Shown one piece after another: positions 11,445 to 21,228 of a stretch of DNA of 64,000 nucleotides (position 1 is its first letter; the number at the start of each line of letters is the position of its first letter). Where the stretch lies: the NCBI GenBank assembly GCA_037127255.1, contig JBANSL010000002.1, positions 43,572,392 to 43,636,391 on the forward strand. The letters run 5' to 3'. The position numbers and the translations under genes were made by a program. Under the pieces are notes generated by a model, which was given only the letters and a program-made list of their open reading frames with translations, was not told the origin of the DNA and made no database searches. Origin of the DNA: Persicaria tinctoria. Lineage: Eukaryota > Streptophyta > Magnoliopsida > Caryophyllales > Polygonaceae.

Positions 11445-13367
11445 TGTTGTGAGGAGGAAATCGAGTATGAAATATAATGAAATAACTCAAACCAGATTCG
11501 TGCCCCAGCAAATAATTACAAGACTCCTCCAATGCAGTAAGAGAAAGTCAAGATCGAATCCACGAGGAAGCGTGTCAGCGGATCCTAGGCAGCTGTAAAT
11601 CTCACAGAAAAGCAACAGAAAACAGAAACAAAGAAACAAAGACAGAAAGACAGAAAAGGCAAACGAAAGCAGAAATAAAAGCAAAGCAACAGACGTACTC
11701 GATCTCGACAAAACCCTACTCGAGATCGACAAAACTCAGTAAAAACAAAAACTTCAAAATCGATGACAGAAGCAGAAACTCAACTCGACCTAGACTAAAG
11801 CCAACTCGATATCGACTAAGGTCCTACTCGATATCGACCAGCTGCTGCTCTATCTCGACTAAAACACAGAAACCCTCAAATTGCAGATTCGGACATAGAT
11901 TCTCAGATTTCGACAGAAATAAATCAATATATAAAAGAACTTCCAAAGCCAGGGTATCAAGGTCACAACGATAACCAGGATCACCTTCAACTCTCGTTAC
12001 TAACAAATAGGAATATAGAGGCTTTCGCATAAACCCTAATTGTTACTAACCCTTTTCACATAATTAACCCAAGTTGCATTAAGATCACTTTCGCTTCAAT
12101 AACACAAACAAGGATCACCTTCAACTCTCGCAAAAGAATCATGCTCATAGGGATAGAAGACGAATTGCATAACAAGATCTCACCTTTACCGCATCACCTC
12201 ACATGGCCAACGTCGGGCTCACCCCAGCCCCAGAAGTGGGTGGACTACTCGCTCTTCATTATCAAGAAATACATCAAATAACAAAAGAAATTAACTTGCA
12301 TTGAATTTTAAATAAAGAAAGCTTACAACCCACAAGACAAATCCGCTTTCGCCTTTCCACCTTGCTTGCTACAAACTCTCTCTCTACTCCTACTTACTTG
12401 AATGGAATTGATTGTGTTTCTGAATGAATAAAAAACCAGCCCCTAGGGCTTTATTTATAGCCTTCTATTCCTTGCTTTTCAATGATAGAATCTTCTATCT
12501 ATATCTACTTAAAAGCTTAAAGATAAATAAATTGCTTAAGGGAAATAAATCTTTAAAGGAAACTATATCTAAAGTTGTAAAATATCTTCCAATGTAGGTA
12601 GAACTCCTCTTCCATAGATAGACTTGATCAAATTGGATAGAATCTCGACCAACTCGACTTCCTTAGTGTCCAAGGATTCCCAACTCGACAAGGACTGCTC
12701 AAACCGCGTAACGCGCTCCCGGACGTGGCTCGTCGACCTCGACCAAAGCTACTCGACATCGAGTAGGATTGTCTTCGACTGGTGTGGCTTGGCTCCTCAA
12801 ATGACTAGTGCTCGACAAGGCTCAGAACTGGGCTCCTTGGCTCCTCGATCTCGACTAGATCTCCTCGAGATCGAGTAGGGTTCTGCCCGGCGTCTTCGTC
12901 CTCGGCTTCTCGGCATGGCACAGCTTCATCGACTCCGGGTGTGGCGTCTAGGCTTTGTCGACCTCGACTAGTTGTACTCGAGATCGAGTTGGCTTCCGGA
13001 GTTGGGTTGGTCTGGCTCTCGACACTACTCTTAGTCGACAAGGCCTGTGCTTGGACATGTTCGTCGAGATCGAGTAAGGTTCACTCGAGATCGAGTAACC
13101 TGGGCTCTCAGCTTGATTCGACTGGTTCCGCTGCTTCTTTGACCTTGGACTTCTATAGTGGATTTCCGAGCTTTTCTGACCTTCCTTAGAATTGTTGTAA
13201 AATGTCTCGAATTCTGCGAATTTAAACCGAAACTGGTGTAGATTCCATAATTTGGCAAATAAACATAAACTACATAGATTATGTACTATCTTAGCCCAAA
13301 TGAATGAAACGTATGCAGAAATCGATATAAAAGTTACTGTAAAACATGGCGGATTCAGCTCACAACA
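11445..13367 (-). repeat. Solo LTR of the H/N family
   Basis: It starts TGTTGTGAGGAGGAAATCGAG on the plus strand, close to the start of the H LTR (TGTTGACAGAGGAAATCGAG), and ends CTCACAACA. It is flanked by AGACG at 11440-11444 and 13368-13372. Length (1923 bp) matches the H 5' LTR (1926 bp). A minus-strand TATA box is at 12451-12459. Words include CTCGATATCGAC and CTCGAGATCGAG. No internal domain is present, so the element was reduced to one LTR by recombination between its two LTRs after insertion. Confidence 0.93.
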
Positions 13368-13372
13368 AGACG

Positions 13373-13828
13373 CTAGCCAAAATGCGAAGGATCGTCCTGA
13401 ATAAGGGACTGGCAATCTCGGGGCTGGTCAGGTTAGAGGAAGGAGGGTCCGCTACCCCTGTCAAGTACCGTCGGATGAGAACGGGGTTGGTGATATGGAA
13501 CGGCTCGTCAGAGTGAGTGAATTGGAGGAGACGACTCAGCTAGGCATAGGACAGGCGATGTGGCCTGTTGCCAAGCTGAAAATGTACTGAGTCGGGCTGG
13601 ACATCCAGAGTAGCGAAGAATTCCCCAGTCAGACCAAGGAAGTGTCTATTTATGACACGTAATAGTCGGGGAGCACCAAGAATATCAAATGCCTCCTTAA
13701 TGGCACGGTGTATCCCCCAGTTGTATCATATCGGAACGGCAATACCAGCGGGCCCCTCTGGTCCGTTCGGCAAAGAACACCGCCCGTTGATAAAGAACAG
13801 GATCAGCAATCTGGACCTCAGGATCCAT
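13373..13828 (-). pseudogene. ATHILA-type (env-like) ORF of element H, N-terminal part
   Basis: The start is ATG at 13828 (MDPEVQIADPVLYQRAVFF). After about 45 codons stops intervene, and the reading moves to another frame that runs as AIKEAFDILGAPRLLRVINR, then DSVHFQLGNRPHRLSYA and a stop, up to the solo LTR. It continues at 11444. Pattern and place match the extra ORF of element B, but I have no alignment, so the family is tentative. It is broken by stops, a frameshift and the LTR insertion. Confidence 0.5.
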
Positions 13829-14847
13829 AGTAATCTGTAAAGAAGCAACATGCTAAGGTAGGTTCCTGAGAATAGCCATTAATGCATAAAAGAAACCCCA
13901 TACTTAATTTATGAAACTAGCTTAAAATAACTTTGAAAAGAAATCTGAATCTGGTTCATATTGTTAACGATGTAAAGATATGAAATATACTTCTCAACAG
14001 AAAGAGTTAAATCTATTGAAGAACAATATATTCAAATAATTAATTAAGAGCGATTCAAGAATATATATGAAATCATAAACCCATAAATATCAAGTTTTTG
14101 AATCCATTAACAATATGTAGAAATTAAGCGTGTAAAATACACCAAAATAAATATAAATCAGTAGATATCGAAAATCAGCCCCATGTATAATGGTAATAAT
14201 AATCCCTTAAATATTAACATAAATTTCCCGCGCAAATTTCAAACCCTAAGTAATGAATAGACAACTCAATATCAAATCTCTACCTAGTTCTCAAGCATAA
14301 TAAATCTGAAATTTAGAGAGAATAAGGTAGAAATCAGACCAGGAGAGTCGTAAGATGGAAAAGAAAATGCAAAAAGAGAGAAATTTAGAGAGGCTCTCGG
14401 TGGTTTGCAAGAAAAACCGACAGGAGGGGGGGAAATTGGGTTTCGAATTTATCAGGGTGTGGGGAGGGATATCTGCACTCGGGATGGGGGTGCAGAGACT
14501 CAGAAGTAGTAGATCTGGGATTTGGGTGGGTGGATCTGTGAGGATGAGGTGGTCGGAGCGCCGGTTCCGGGTTGTGCGTGTGACAACGAGGGAGAGGGAG
14601 CGAAGAAGTGGGACTAGGGCTTTGCGAATGGTTCGGTGGTGCTCGGAGCTTGTGGATCTGGTGCGCAGGAGGCCGGAATTAGGAGAGGGGTGCCGGATCT
14701 GTGGAGTAAGCGCCGGTCGACAGTGGATCTGGGTTTGGACAGGAGGTGAGCCGGCGACGGGGGATTTGGGAGCGGGGAGGGAAGGAGTGCGAGGGAGCAA
14801 GAGCGAAGGCTAGCGAGGCAGAGGTCGGAACTGGGGCTGGGAGCCCG
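13829..14847 (-). other. Leader region before the env-like ORF of element H
   Basis: On the minus strand a C-rich stretch (14830-14290) coding weakly for Pro/Ser/Arg-rich peptide is followed by an AT-rich 400-bp interval before the ATG at 13828. Element B has the same two-part arrangement at 57654-58280. Long frames on both strands at 14291-14813 are products of base composition. It joins 24505 across element R (TCTTG duplication). Confidence 0.6.
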
Positions 14848-14852
14848 TCTTG

Positions 14853-14884
14853 TGTAACAGGGATTTTATATCTCGTATTATGTT
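14853..14884 (+). repeat. 5' LTR of element R, first fragment
   Basis: TGTAACAGGGATTTTATATC and the next 12 bases match the first 32 bases of the LTR at 24094. The last five, ATGTT (14880-14884), were duplicated when element C inserted; the second copy is at 20812-20816. Confidence 0.92.
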
Positions 14885-15913
14885 TGAAGGTTCGATAATA
14901 TAAAACAATGTAATATAGAAATACTCTAGAAGGGGGGTTGAATAGCGTATGCCCGTTTTTCGCAGAAAGTCTCAAGACTTTTGGAGCTTGTACCAAAACC
15001 TTTGAGATTAAAACTGAATCACAAAGTTAGACAATCGAATCAAGTGCGGAAATAAGGTAAAGCAATAAATAAAGGACGCAACGAATTGTTAACGAGGTTC
15101 GGCACGAACTTGGCCTACTTCCCCGCCTAGGGTTCTTCCACAACCCTAGGATTCAACAGGCTTTATTGATTCACAAAGCTTAGGATCCTAATAGCTCACC
15201 GAGAAGCCTCTCTCCTATACAATTGCAATCTAGTCAACTCACGTTCTCTTGGAGTCCTAGATCAATCTAGAAGAGCCCCACCTCTCTCAGCTATCTAGTA
15301 CAATCCTCTTACTCTCGAGAATCAATAGCCTAGTGCCCACTTCCTGAGTTATAAACTCTCGAGTATAACACTCTCTCGAAATATATCATATAAGCTCACT
15401 GTGTATCTCTCAAATGCTTTGAAACAAAAAATAACACTCTTAAGAACAAGCAGAGAGAACACGCTGAAGAGATAAGTATGCTTGAAGGCTGATTGTGCAA
15501 TGATATTCTTGAAGTGCGTCGCCCCTCTCTCTCTTCTTCATCTCCTTTATATAGTGAAGATCATTGGCACCACTTGAGGAAGGAATCTTCTCCAACGGCT
15601 AAGAGAGGATCATGGCTTGAGCGCAATCTTCTATCTTTGGAAACTTCGGAAGCCATGATCTCGATTTGATCTTACTCAGCTTTGAACGCTTAAGGAAGGA
15701 GATATAATTCAAATAGCTTCCAGAAAGGTTAGTGAATATATAATAATAATATGGAAGCATATAATAACATAATATAATATTCGGACATAATAACATATAG
15801 AGTAGGTTTTGTATTTCGTCAACACTGTTAAAGCTCCAAGACCTTTGACACAGACATACTGTCAAGGCCTTTGAAACTGATTCCGATTTCCATCAAAGGG
15901 AGTGGAGTTATCA
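14885..15913 (-). repeat. 3' LTR of element C
   Basis: It pairs base for base in length with 19783-20811. A minus-strand TATATAAA lies near 15544-15551. The adjacent internal bases TCTCCCCCTTGATG (15915-15928) are the complement of a polypurine tract. Confidence 0.95.
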
Positions 15914-15930
15914 ATCTCCCCCTTGATGAA
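15914..15930 (-). promoter_or_regulatory. Polypurine tract of element C
   Basis: On the minus strand it reads CATCAAGGGGGAGAT directly before the 3' LTR. It would prime plus-strand DNA synthesis. Confidence 0.85.
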
Positions 15931-16485
15931 AGACAAAACATGTGCATCCCTGCAACTTAGTCAAACAGATATATCATAAGCACAATCGGACTAAGTACCT
16001 GCATGGGTTAGACGAATGTTGGATCATAAGTTTTCAAAGCCAAAGAGAAACATCCAACAAAGTAAAACAAAACAAGGTCTTCCAAGACCCTTGGTTCACA
16101 ACAGTTTTAAAGTCTAAACCATCATCAAATCATCTCCCCCTTTTTGTCTTTCAACAAATGGAGGAGGGTAAACCAGTAACCAAAAGTTCAAAAAAGATCC
16201 TTTCAATTCTTAAAGGCAAGAAAATATTTATCCGATTTTAAAAATAATTTCCACAAATAAACTATACTCGGATAAAATAAAAGGATTTTTCTGAAAATAA
16301 AATAGGTAACAAATAAAGAAGGTTAAAAAACCATTAAAACTATATTTGATCAAATATCTAAAAAGATATTAACCAAATATATGATCCGTTATATGTGCTC
16401 TACTGTTCAGTTCACAACCTTTGAAATGAGGTTCAAGGATCTTGACACAGAGTAGAATATATCTTTCGTAAAGGGAAAGCGCCCC
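15931..16485 (-). other. 3' non-coding interval of element C
   Basis: No domain is visible between the RNaseH remnant and the polypurine tract. Short frames here are chance. Confidence 0.7.
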
Positions 16486-16700
16486 CTACGAAAGTGCATC
16501 CCTGTTAAGCATTCCGATCTCACGTCTAATGAAGGTGAACCTGTCCTCTGCCAAAGGCTTAGTAAAAATGTCAGCCCATTGATAATCAGTTGAAATAAAG
16601 GATATGGACACATCACCTTTTTCGACATGGTCTCTAATGAAATGATGCCTTACATCAATATGTTTGGTCCTTGAATGCTTCCTCTTGACTGTAGCCTTGA
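16486..16700 (-). pseudogene. RNaseH C-terminal remnant of element C
   Basis: The conserved copia end motif reads TKHIDVRHHFIRDHVEKGDV, followed by YQWADIFTKPLAEDRF, as at the end of the copia RNaseH domain. It follows the RT fragment almost directly, so the RT palm and most of RNaseH are deleted. Confidence 0.85.
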
Positions 16701-17056
16701 GCAACAAGCCTTGCTTTGTTCTTCATGATCTTACCATTCTCATCTAGCTTGTTCCAAAATACCCATCGTGTGCCAATGACTGATTGATGCTTTGGCCTAG
16801 GCTTCAAGGTCCAGACTTTGTTCTTTTCAAATTCGTTAAGCTCACTTTGCATAGCAATGATCCAGTCTGGTTCTTGAAGGGCCTCGTCTATCTTCTTTGG
16901 CTTAATAAGAGAAACAAACGCGTGAAAAGCACAAAGATCTTTAAGTTTAGAACGAGTTTGAACACTAGAAGTAGTGTCAGAAATGATATCCTTTAATGAG
17001 TGTGATGAGGAATATTTGAATTTCCTTTTGCTAGTCTCAGCTCCTTGATTCGTCAC
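16701..17056 (-). pseudogene. Reverse transcriptase N-terminal remnant of element C (RVT_2)
   Basis: The block reads EPDWIIAMQSELNEFEKNKV, then TRWVFWNKLDENGKIMKNKA and RLVAQGYSQEE. This is the opening of the copia RT domain. The catalytic YVDD region never appears, and the sequence jumps into the RNaseH tail near 16710. It cannot make active enzyme. Confidence 0.88.
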
Positions 17057-17305
17057 ACTAGTAGGATAGACTTGTAGTACATCTGACTACGTGGTTTGGA
17101 CACCAAGGGCTTTGGACGAATCTTCAACACCTTGGGCCAATTTTTCAGTGTTGAGAATCTGTTCTTGCATGTTCCTCTTCTCTGTGTTCTTGGCAACATC
17201 ATCACCATCCTCGTTCTCTATATGGTTGTTAAGATCTAGATCTGCAACACTTTCACTTAAAGAACCGTCATTTCATTCATCAAATATAACAACAAGCATT
17301 TACTT
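17057..17305 (-). other. Integrase-RT linker of element C with deleted integrase core
   Basis: The integrase reading stops soon after LLHMDLCGLMRVKSPNG and sequence resumes in an acidic linker upstream of RT. The DDE core of about 150 residues has no counterpart here. Confidence 0.7.
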
Positions 17306-17969
17306 TTAACCATTGGGAGATTTGACTCGCATAAGACCACATAAATCCATATGTAAAAGTTCAAGGGGTCTAGAAGTACTTACAACCTTTTTAGGTTTGA
17401 AAGAGCTACGTGTTTGTTTACCTCGTGTGCATGCTTTGCGCATATCAATACCTTTGAAGTACATCTCAGGTAGTCCTCTTACAAGCCCTTTGGACACAAG
17501 CTTTTGTAGTGTATGTGGGCTCACATGACCGAGTCTCCTGTGCCAGAGCTTTGGATCCTCCGTCAAAGCCTTTAGACAGGTTAAGCTTCCTTGTGCCACT
17601 TGCTCAGCATTCACGGCATAGATGTTGTTATAACGATAGACAAATAGAACTATTTTACCTGTATCTCCTCTGCGCACTAAACATCTTTTCTTGTTAAATC
17701 CAACATCATTACCATAATCACATAGTTGAGAAAAATATACTTCAAACCATTAACAAGATAAACATTTTTAATACTATGGTTGGAATTACTTCCAACACTA
17801 CCAATACCAACGATGTCGCATTTCCCTTTGTCACCAAGAGTGATTGTTCCCGTGGATTGCTCCTTTAGATCATGGAAGAGAGACCTCTTCCCGCTCATAT
17901 GCCTCGAGCATCCACCATCAATGATCCATTTTTGCTCTTTCACCTTGGTGATATCCTGCAAAACAAAAC
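17306..17969 (-). pseudogene. Protease and GAG-pre-integrase remnant of element C
   Basis: The protease motif reads WIIDGGCSRHMSGKRSLF (about 17925-17878). The usual copia active site is D-S-G; here Ser is replaced by Gly. It is followed by a pre-integrase zinc region with LWHRRLGHVSPHTLQKL and a Cys pair partly degenerate (GIDMRKACTRGKQTR). Integrase begins LLHMDLCGLM and breaks off at 17306. A frame change near 17677 separates protease from the zinc region. Confidence 0.85.
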
Positions 17970-19724
17970 TCAACCTTTGTGGCTAGACCAGTGAGCAAAT
18001 TTAGATCCATTATTGGGATAAACCATATTTGGTAAAATAGTGCCTTTGGGGACCCAAACTTGCGTTATCCGTTCTTTTCTCAAGTGGATAGGAAATGTAT
18101 TGCGAATAATATATGGATCCTTTCTTCTATAGGGGCAGGTCTCTTTTACATGTCCCTTTCTAGCACAATGGTGACATATAGGAGAGGTTCTGCTTCCTTT
18201 TGCCTTTACAAAAGTGGTAATGTGTTGCTTCTTTAAAAACCTTGGATTGTAACCAATACCACTTCTGTTTAGAGAATTTTGTTGCTCGCCCAACATCCTA
18301 TCAAGAGTGCCCTTGGACTTGGTAAAACTTATGAGGGTTGTCTGTTGGTCTTGAATCTTATTATTCAGGGAGATCTTCTCGTTCTCTAAGTCATGATGTT
18401 CACTTCTCAGAGACGAGAGGTCTTGCTTGAGTTCAGATTTCTCTGAGTCAAGAGTCTTGACTTTAATGTCAAGACCTGAATAAGAAGCTTCAAGACTTTT
18501 GACCCTCCTAGACAGTTCCTCAATAGTTCTTTCCTGGTCCACGGTTTTCTCAATAAGAGTGTTAGTTTGGGCAATAAGTTTCTCTTCATTGGCAATCATA
18601 TTAGAAAGAAATTCCGATAGTACCTCTTTTGGACTTGCCATGAGTTCTCTCACAGTTACCTCAAGTTGCTCATCATGGGATTCATCTCCTGTGGCCATGA
18701 GACAAAGGTTGGCCTTTTCATCGTCGGAGTCTGAGTCACCTTTCTTGAAATGACTCTTCTTCTTTTGAGGGCAGTCTTTCACTAGATGATCTGTTTCACC
18801 ACATTCAAAACAAGACAAAGGTTTAGTATTCTTGTCATATTTGTTGTATTGAGACTTACCTCGAAATTTAGAAGACTCTGATCCATCTTTGTTGTTGAAT
18901 TGCTTCTTCATCTTGAGGATTCGAGAAAGACCCCTTGTAATGAGATCAAAGGGATCATCCTCATCATCATCCTCATCTTCAGAATCAGACATATCTTTCG
19001 GCTCATCCTTCTTAGACTTGAGTGCCAAGTTCTTAGTGCTTGTTGGAAGTTCTTCATCGTCTTCATTGAGAATCATCTCATGTGTGATCAGCTTCCCAAG
19101 CAAGTCATCAAGGGGTAGAGTGGTGAGATTCTGGGCTTCTTCTATAGCTGTCACTTTCGGACCCCATTTGTCTTTTGGGAGACACATCAATATCTTCCTC
19201 ACTTTCTCAACATTCTCAAAGGTCTTGCCGAGAGAGTCAAGGTTGTTTGTGATTTCCGTGAATCGTGTGAACATGGCCTTAATAGACTCATCAGGCTTCA
19301 TCTTGAAAAGTTCATACTTTCGAAGGAAGATACTGATCTTGGTGTCCTTCACTTGACTGGTTCCTTCGTAGGTGACAACCAAATTGTCCCAAATCTCTTT
19401 AGCTGACCTACAAGATAAAATACGGTTAAACTCATCAGTACTAAGACCAAAATATAGTAAGTTAATAGCCCTGTAGTTTTTGGAGACGAGTTCATGATCC
19501 GCTTGGATGAATTCAGCATCGGTCTTCGCGACTTTGGTTCCATTTGGTCCGTCTTTCACTAGAACCTTCGGACCATTCTCTATAATGTTCCAAAGTTCCA
19601 AATCTTGATCTATAATGAACATTTTCATCAAGGACCTCCAGTAGACGAAGTTGTTTCCTACAAAAAGTGGTGGTCTAAAGGTAGACCTTCCCTGTGCAAA
19701 TCCTCCGCTTGCTTCACGAGACAT
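17970..19724 (-). CDS. Gag polyprotein of element C (UBN2-type, two zinc knuckles)
   Basis: This is a structural protein that packages copia RNA. The 584 codons are open from ATG 19724, 45 bp after the primer site. The N-terminal half is UBN2-like (NFVYWRSLMKMFIIDQDLEL, then FLRKYELFKMKPDESIKAMF). An acidic run follows (DMSDSEDEDDDEDD), then a CCHC knuckle CFECGETDHLVKDC, a coiled-coil rich in Leu/Glu/Lys (about residues 365-475), and a second knuckle CHHCARKGHVKETC. The stop at 17970 separates it from protease in the next frame. It is the longest intact retroelement frame in the window. A gag with two knuckles separated by a long coiled-coil resembles SIRE-like copia, which is inference. Confidence 0.85.
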   Translation of the reverse strand: MSREASGGFAQGRSTFRPPLFVGNNFVYWRSLMKMFIIDQDLELWNIIENGPKVLVKDGPNGTKVAKTDAEFIQADHELVSKNYRAINLLYFGLSTDEFNRILSCRSAKEIWDNLVVTYEGTSQVKDTKISIFLRKYELFKMKPDESIKAMFTRFTEITNNLDSLGKTFENVEKVRKILMCLPKDKWGPKVTAIEEAQNLTTLPLDDLLGKLITHEMILNEDDEELPTSTKNLALKSKKDEPKDMSDSEDEDDDEDDPFDLITRGLSRILKMKKQFNNKDGSESSKFRGKSQYNKYDKNTKPLSCFECGETDHLVKDCPQKKKSHFKKGDSDSDDEKANLCLMATGDESHDEQLEVTVRELMASPKEVLSEFLSNMIANEEKLIAQTNTLIEKTVDQERTIEELSRRVKSLEASYSGLDIKVKTLDSEKSELKQDLSSLRSEHHDLENEKISLNNKIQDQQTTLISFTKSKGTLDRMLGEQQNSLNRSGIGYNPRFLKKQHITTFVKAKGSRTSPICHHCARKGHVKETCPYRRKDPYIIRNTFPIHLRKERITQVWVPKGTILPNMVYPNNGSKFAHWSSHKG

Positions 19725-19768
19725 GATCGAAAACTCACAAGATTGTTAGATCAAAAACAGTGAGTAAA

Positions 19769-19780
19769 GCTCTGATACCA
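19769..19780 (-). promoter_or_regulatory. Primer binding site (tRNA-Met) of element C
   Basis: GCTCTGATACCA on the plus strand is TGGTATCAGAGC on the minus strand, two bases inside the 5' LTR. It is the same 12-mer as in element R at 21192. Confidence 0.92.
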
Positions 19781-19782
19781 AT

Positions 19783-20811
19783 TGAAGGTTCGATAATATA
19801 AAACAATGCAATATAGAAATACTCTAGAAGGGGGGTTGAATAGAGTATGCCCGTTTTTCGCAGAAAGTCTCAAGACTTTTGGAGCTTGTACCAAAACCTT
19901 TGAGATTAAACCTGAATCACAAAGTTAGACAATCGAACCAAGTGCGGAAATAAGGTCAAGCAATAAATAAAGGACGCAACGAATTGTTAACGAGGTTCGG
20001 CACGAACTTGGCCTACTTCCCCGCCTGGGGTTCTTCCACAACCCTAGGATTCAACAGGCTTTATTGATTCACAAAGCTTAGGATCCTAATAGCTCACTGA
20101 GAAGCCTCTCTCCTATACAATTGCAATCTAGTCAACTCACGTTCTCTTGGAGTCCTAGACCAATCTAGAAGAGCCCCACCTCTCTCAGCTATCTAGTACA
20201 ATCCTCTTACTCTCGAGAATCAATAGCCTACTGCCCACTTCCTAAGTTATAAACTCTCGAGTATAACACTCTCTCGAAATATATCATATAAGCTCATTGT
20301 GTATCTCTCAAATGCTTTGAAACAAAATATAAGACTCTTAAGAACAAGCAGAGAGAACACGCTGAAGAGAGAAGTATGCTTGAAGGCTGATTGTGCAATG
20401 ATATTCTTGAAGTGCGTCACCCCTCTCTCTCTTCTTCATCTCCTTTATATAGTGAAGATCATTGGCACCACTTGAGGAAGGAATCTTCTCCAACGGCTAA
20501 GAGAGGATCATGGCTTGAGCACAATCTTCTATCTTTGGAAACTTCGGAAGCCATGATCTCGATTTGATCTTTCTCAGCTTTGAACGCTTAAGGAAGGAGA
20601 TATAATTCAAATAGCTTCCTGAAAGGTTAGTGAATATATAATAATAATATGGAAGCATATAATAACATAATATAATATTCGGACATAATAACATATAGAG
20701 TAGGTTTTGTATTTCGTCAACACCGTTAAATCTCCAAGACCTTTGACACAGACATATTGTCAAGGCCTTTGAAACTGATTCCGATTTCCATCAAAGGGAG
20801 TGGAGTTATCA
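19783..20811 (-). repeat. 5' LTR of element C
   Basis: It begins TGAAGGTTCGATAAT and ends GTTATCA on the plus strand; length is 1029 bp, identical to the 3' LTR. The minus-strand TATATAAA at 20444-20451 is the likely promoter. Confidence 0.95.
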
Positions 20812-20816
20812 ATGTT

Positions 20817-21190
20817 GTTTTAATTTCCATTGGACTCTTTGTTTGGGCCACTTAGGGCTTCTGTTAGTGGGCTCCAACCCTTTACGTTTTATGTTTGACT
20901 TTGGTTTTACTGTTGCACCACCATCAACCTAGGTTGAGTATATGTAGGCGCGTTTCTCCTGTAATCGGAAATCAATCAAATACAGAAACTCAAACTTCCA
21001 ATCTCAAACTCTCTAAATCAATCTATCCTTGTTCTATTATCCTTCGAATCAACTCTTCTACCTTCGTAGTTGATTTCTAGATTCTAGAATACTTAGTTTC
21101 GAGTTCGATTATCGAACTTCTACCTGAGAATCTATCGTTCGGTTACTCGATCTTCAGACAGAGATTTCGATTGGCAAAATCGCTGTTTCA
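20817..21190 (+). repeat. 5' LTR of element R, second fragment
   Basis: It continues the LTR interrupted at 14884 and ends ATCGCTGTTTCA directly before the primer site. It matches 24126-24499 with few differences. Confidence 0.93.
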
Positions 21191-21191
21191 A

Positions 21192-21203
21192 TGGTATCAG
21201 AGC
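21192..21203 (+). promoter_or_regulatory. Primer binding site (tRNA-Met) of element R
   Basis: TGGTATCAGAGC follows the 5' LTR by one base. It is the standard initiator tRNA-Met complement of plant copia elements. Confidence 0.92.
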
Positions 21204-21228
21204 AGTCGATCCTCGGCTGATATCGAGT

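Larger units (their letters stand above)
14885..20811 (-). mobile_element. Element C: internally deleted Ty1/copia retrotransposon
   Basis: Two 1029-bp LTRs (14885-15913 and 19783-20811) start TGAAGGTTCG and end GTTATCA on the plus strand. The duplication ATGTT is at 14880-14884 and 20812-20816. Minus-strand order is 5' LTR, tRNA-Met primer site, gag, protease, GAG-pre-integrase, RT beginning, RNaseH end, polypurine tract, 3' LTR: copia order. I count by eye about twenty mismatches between the LTRs, roughly 2 percent, so it is the youngest large insertion here. Most of integrase and most of RT/RNaseH are missing. Confidence 0.95.

Noticed and set aside
14291..14813. Long open frames on both strands
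   Set aside because: They mirror each other in a GC-rich stretch, have no domain, and fall in the leader of element H; element B has the same composition at the same place.
18499..19356. Ser-rich plus-strand frames
   Set aside because: They are antisense shadows of the copia gag at 17970-19724.
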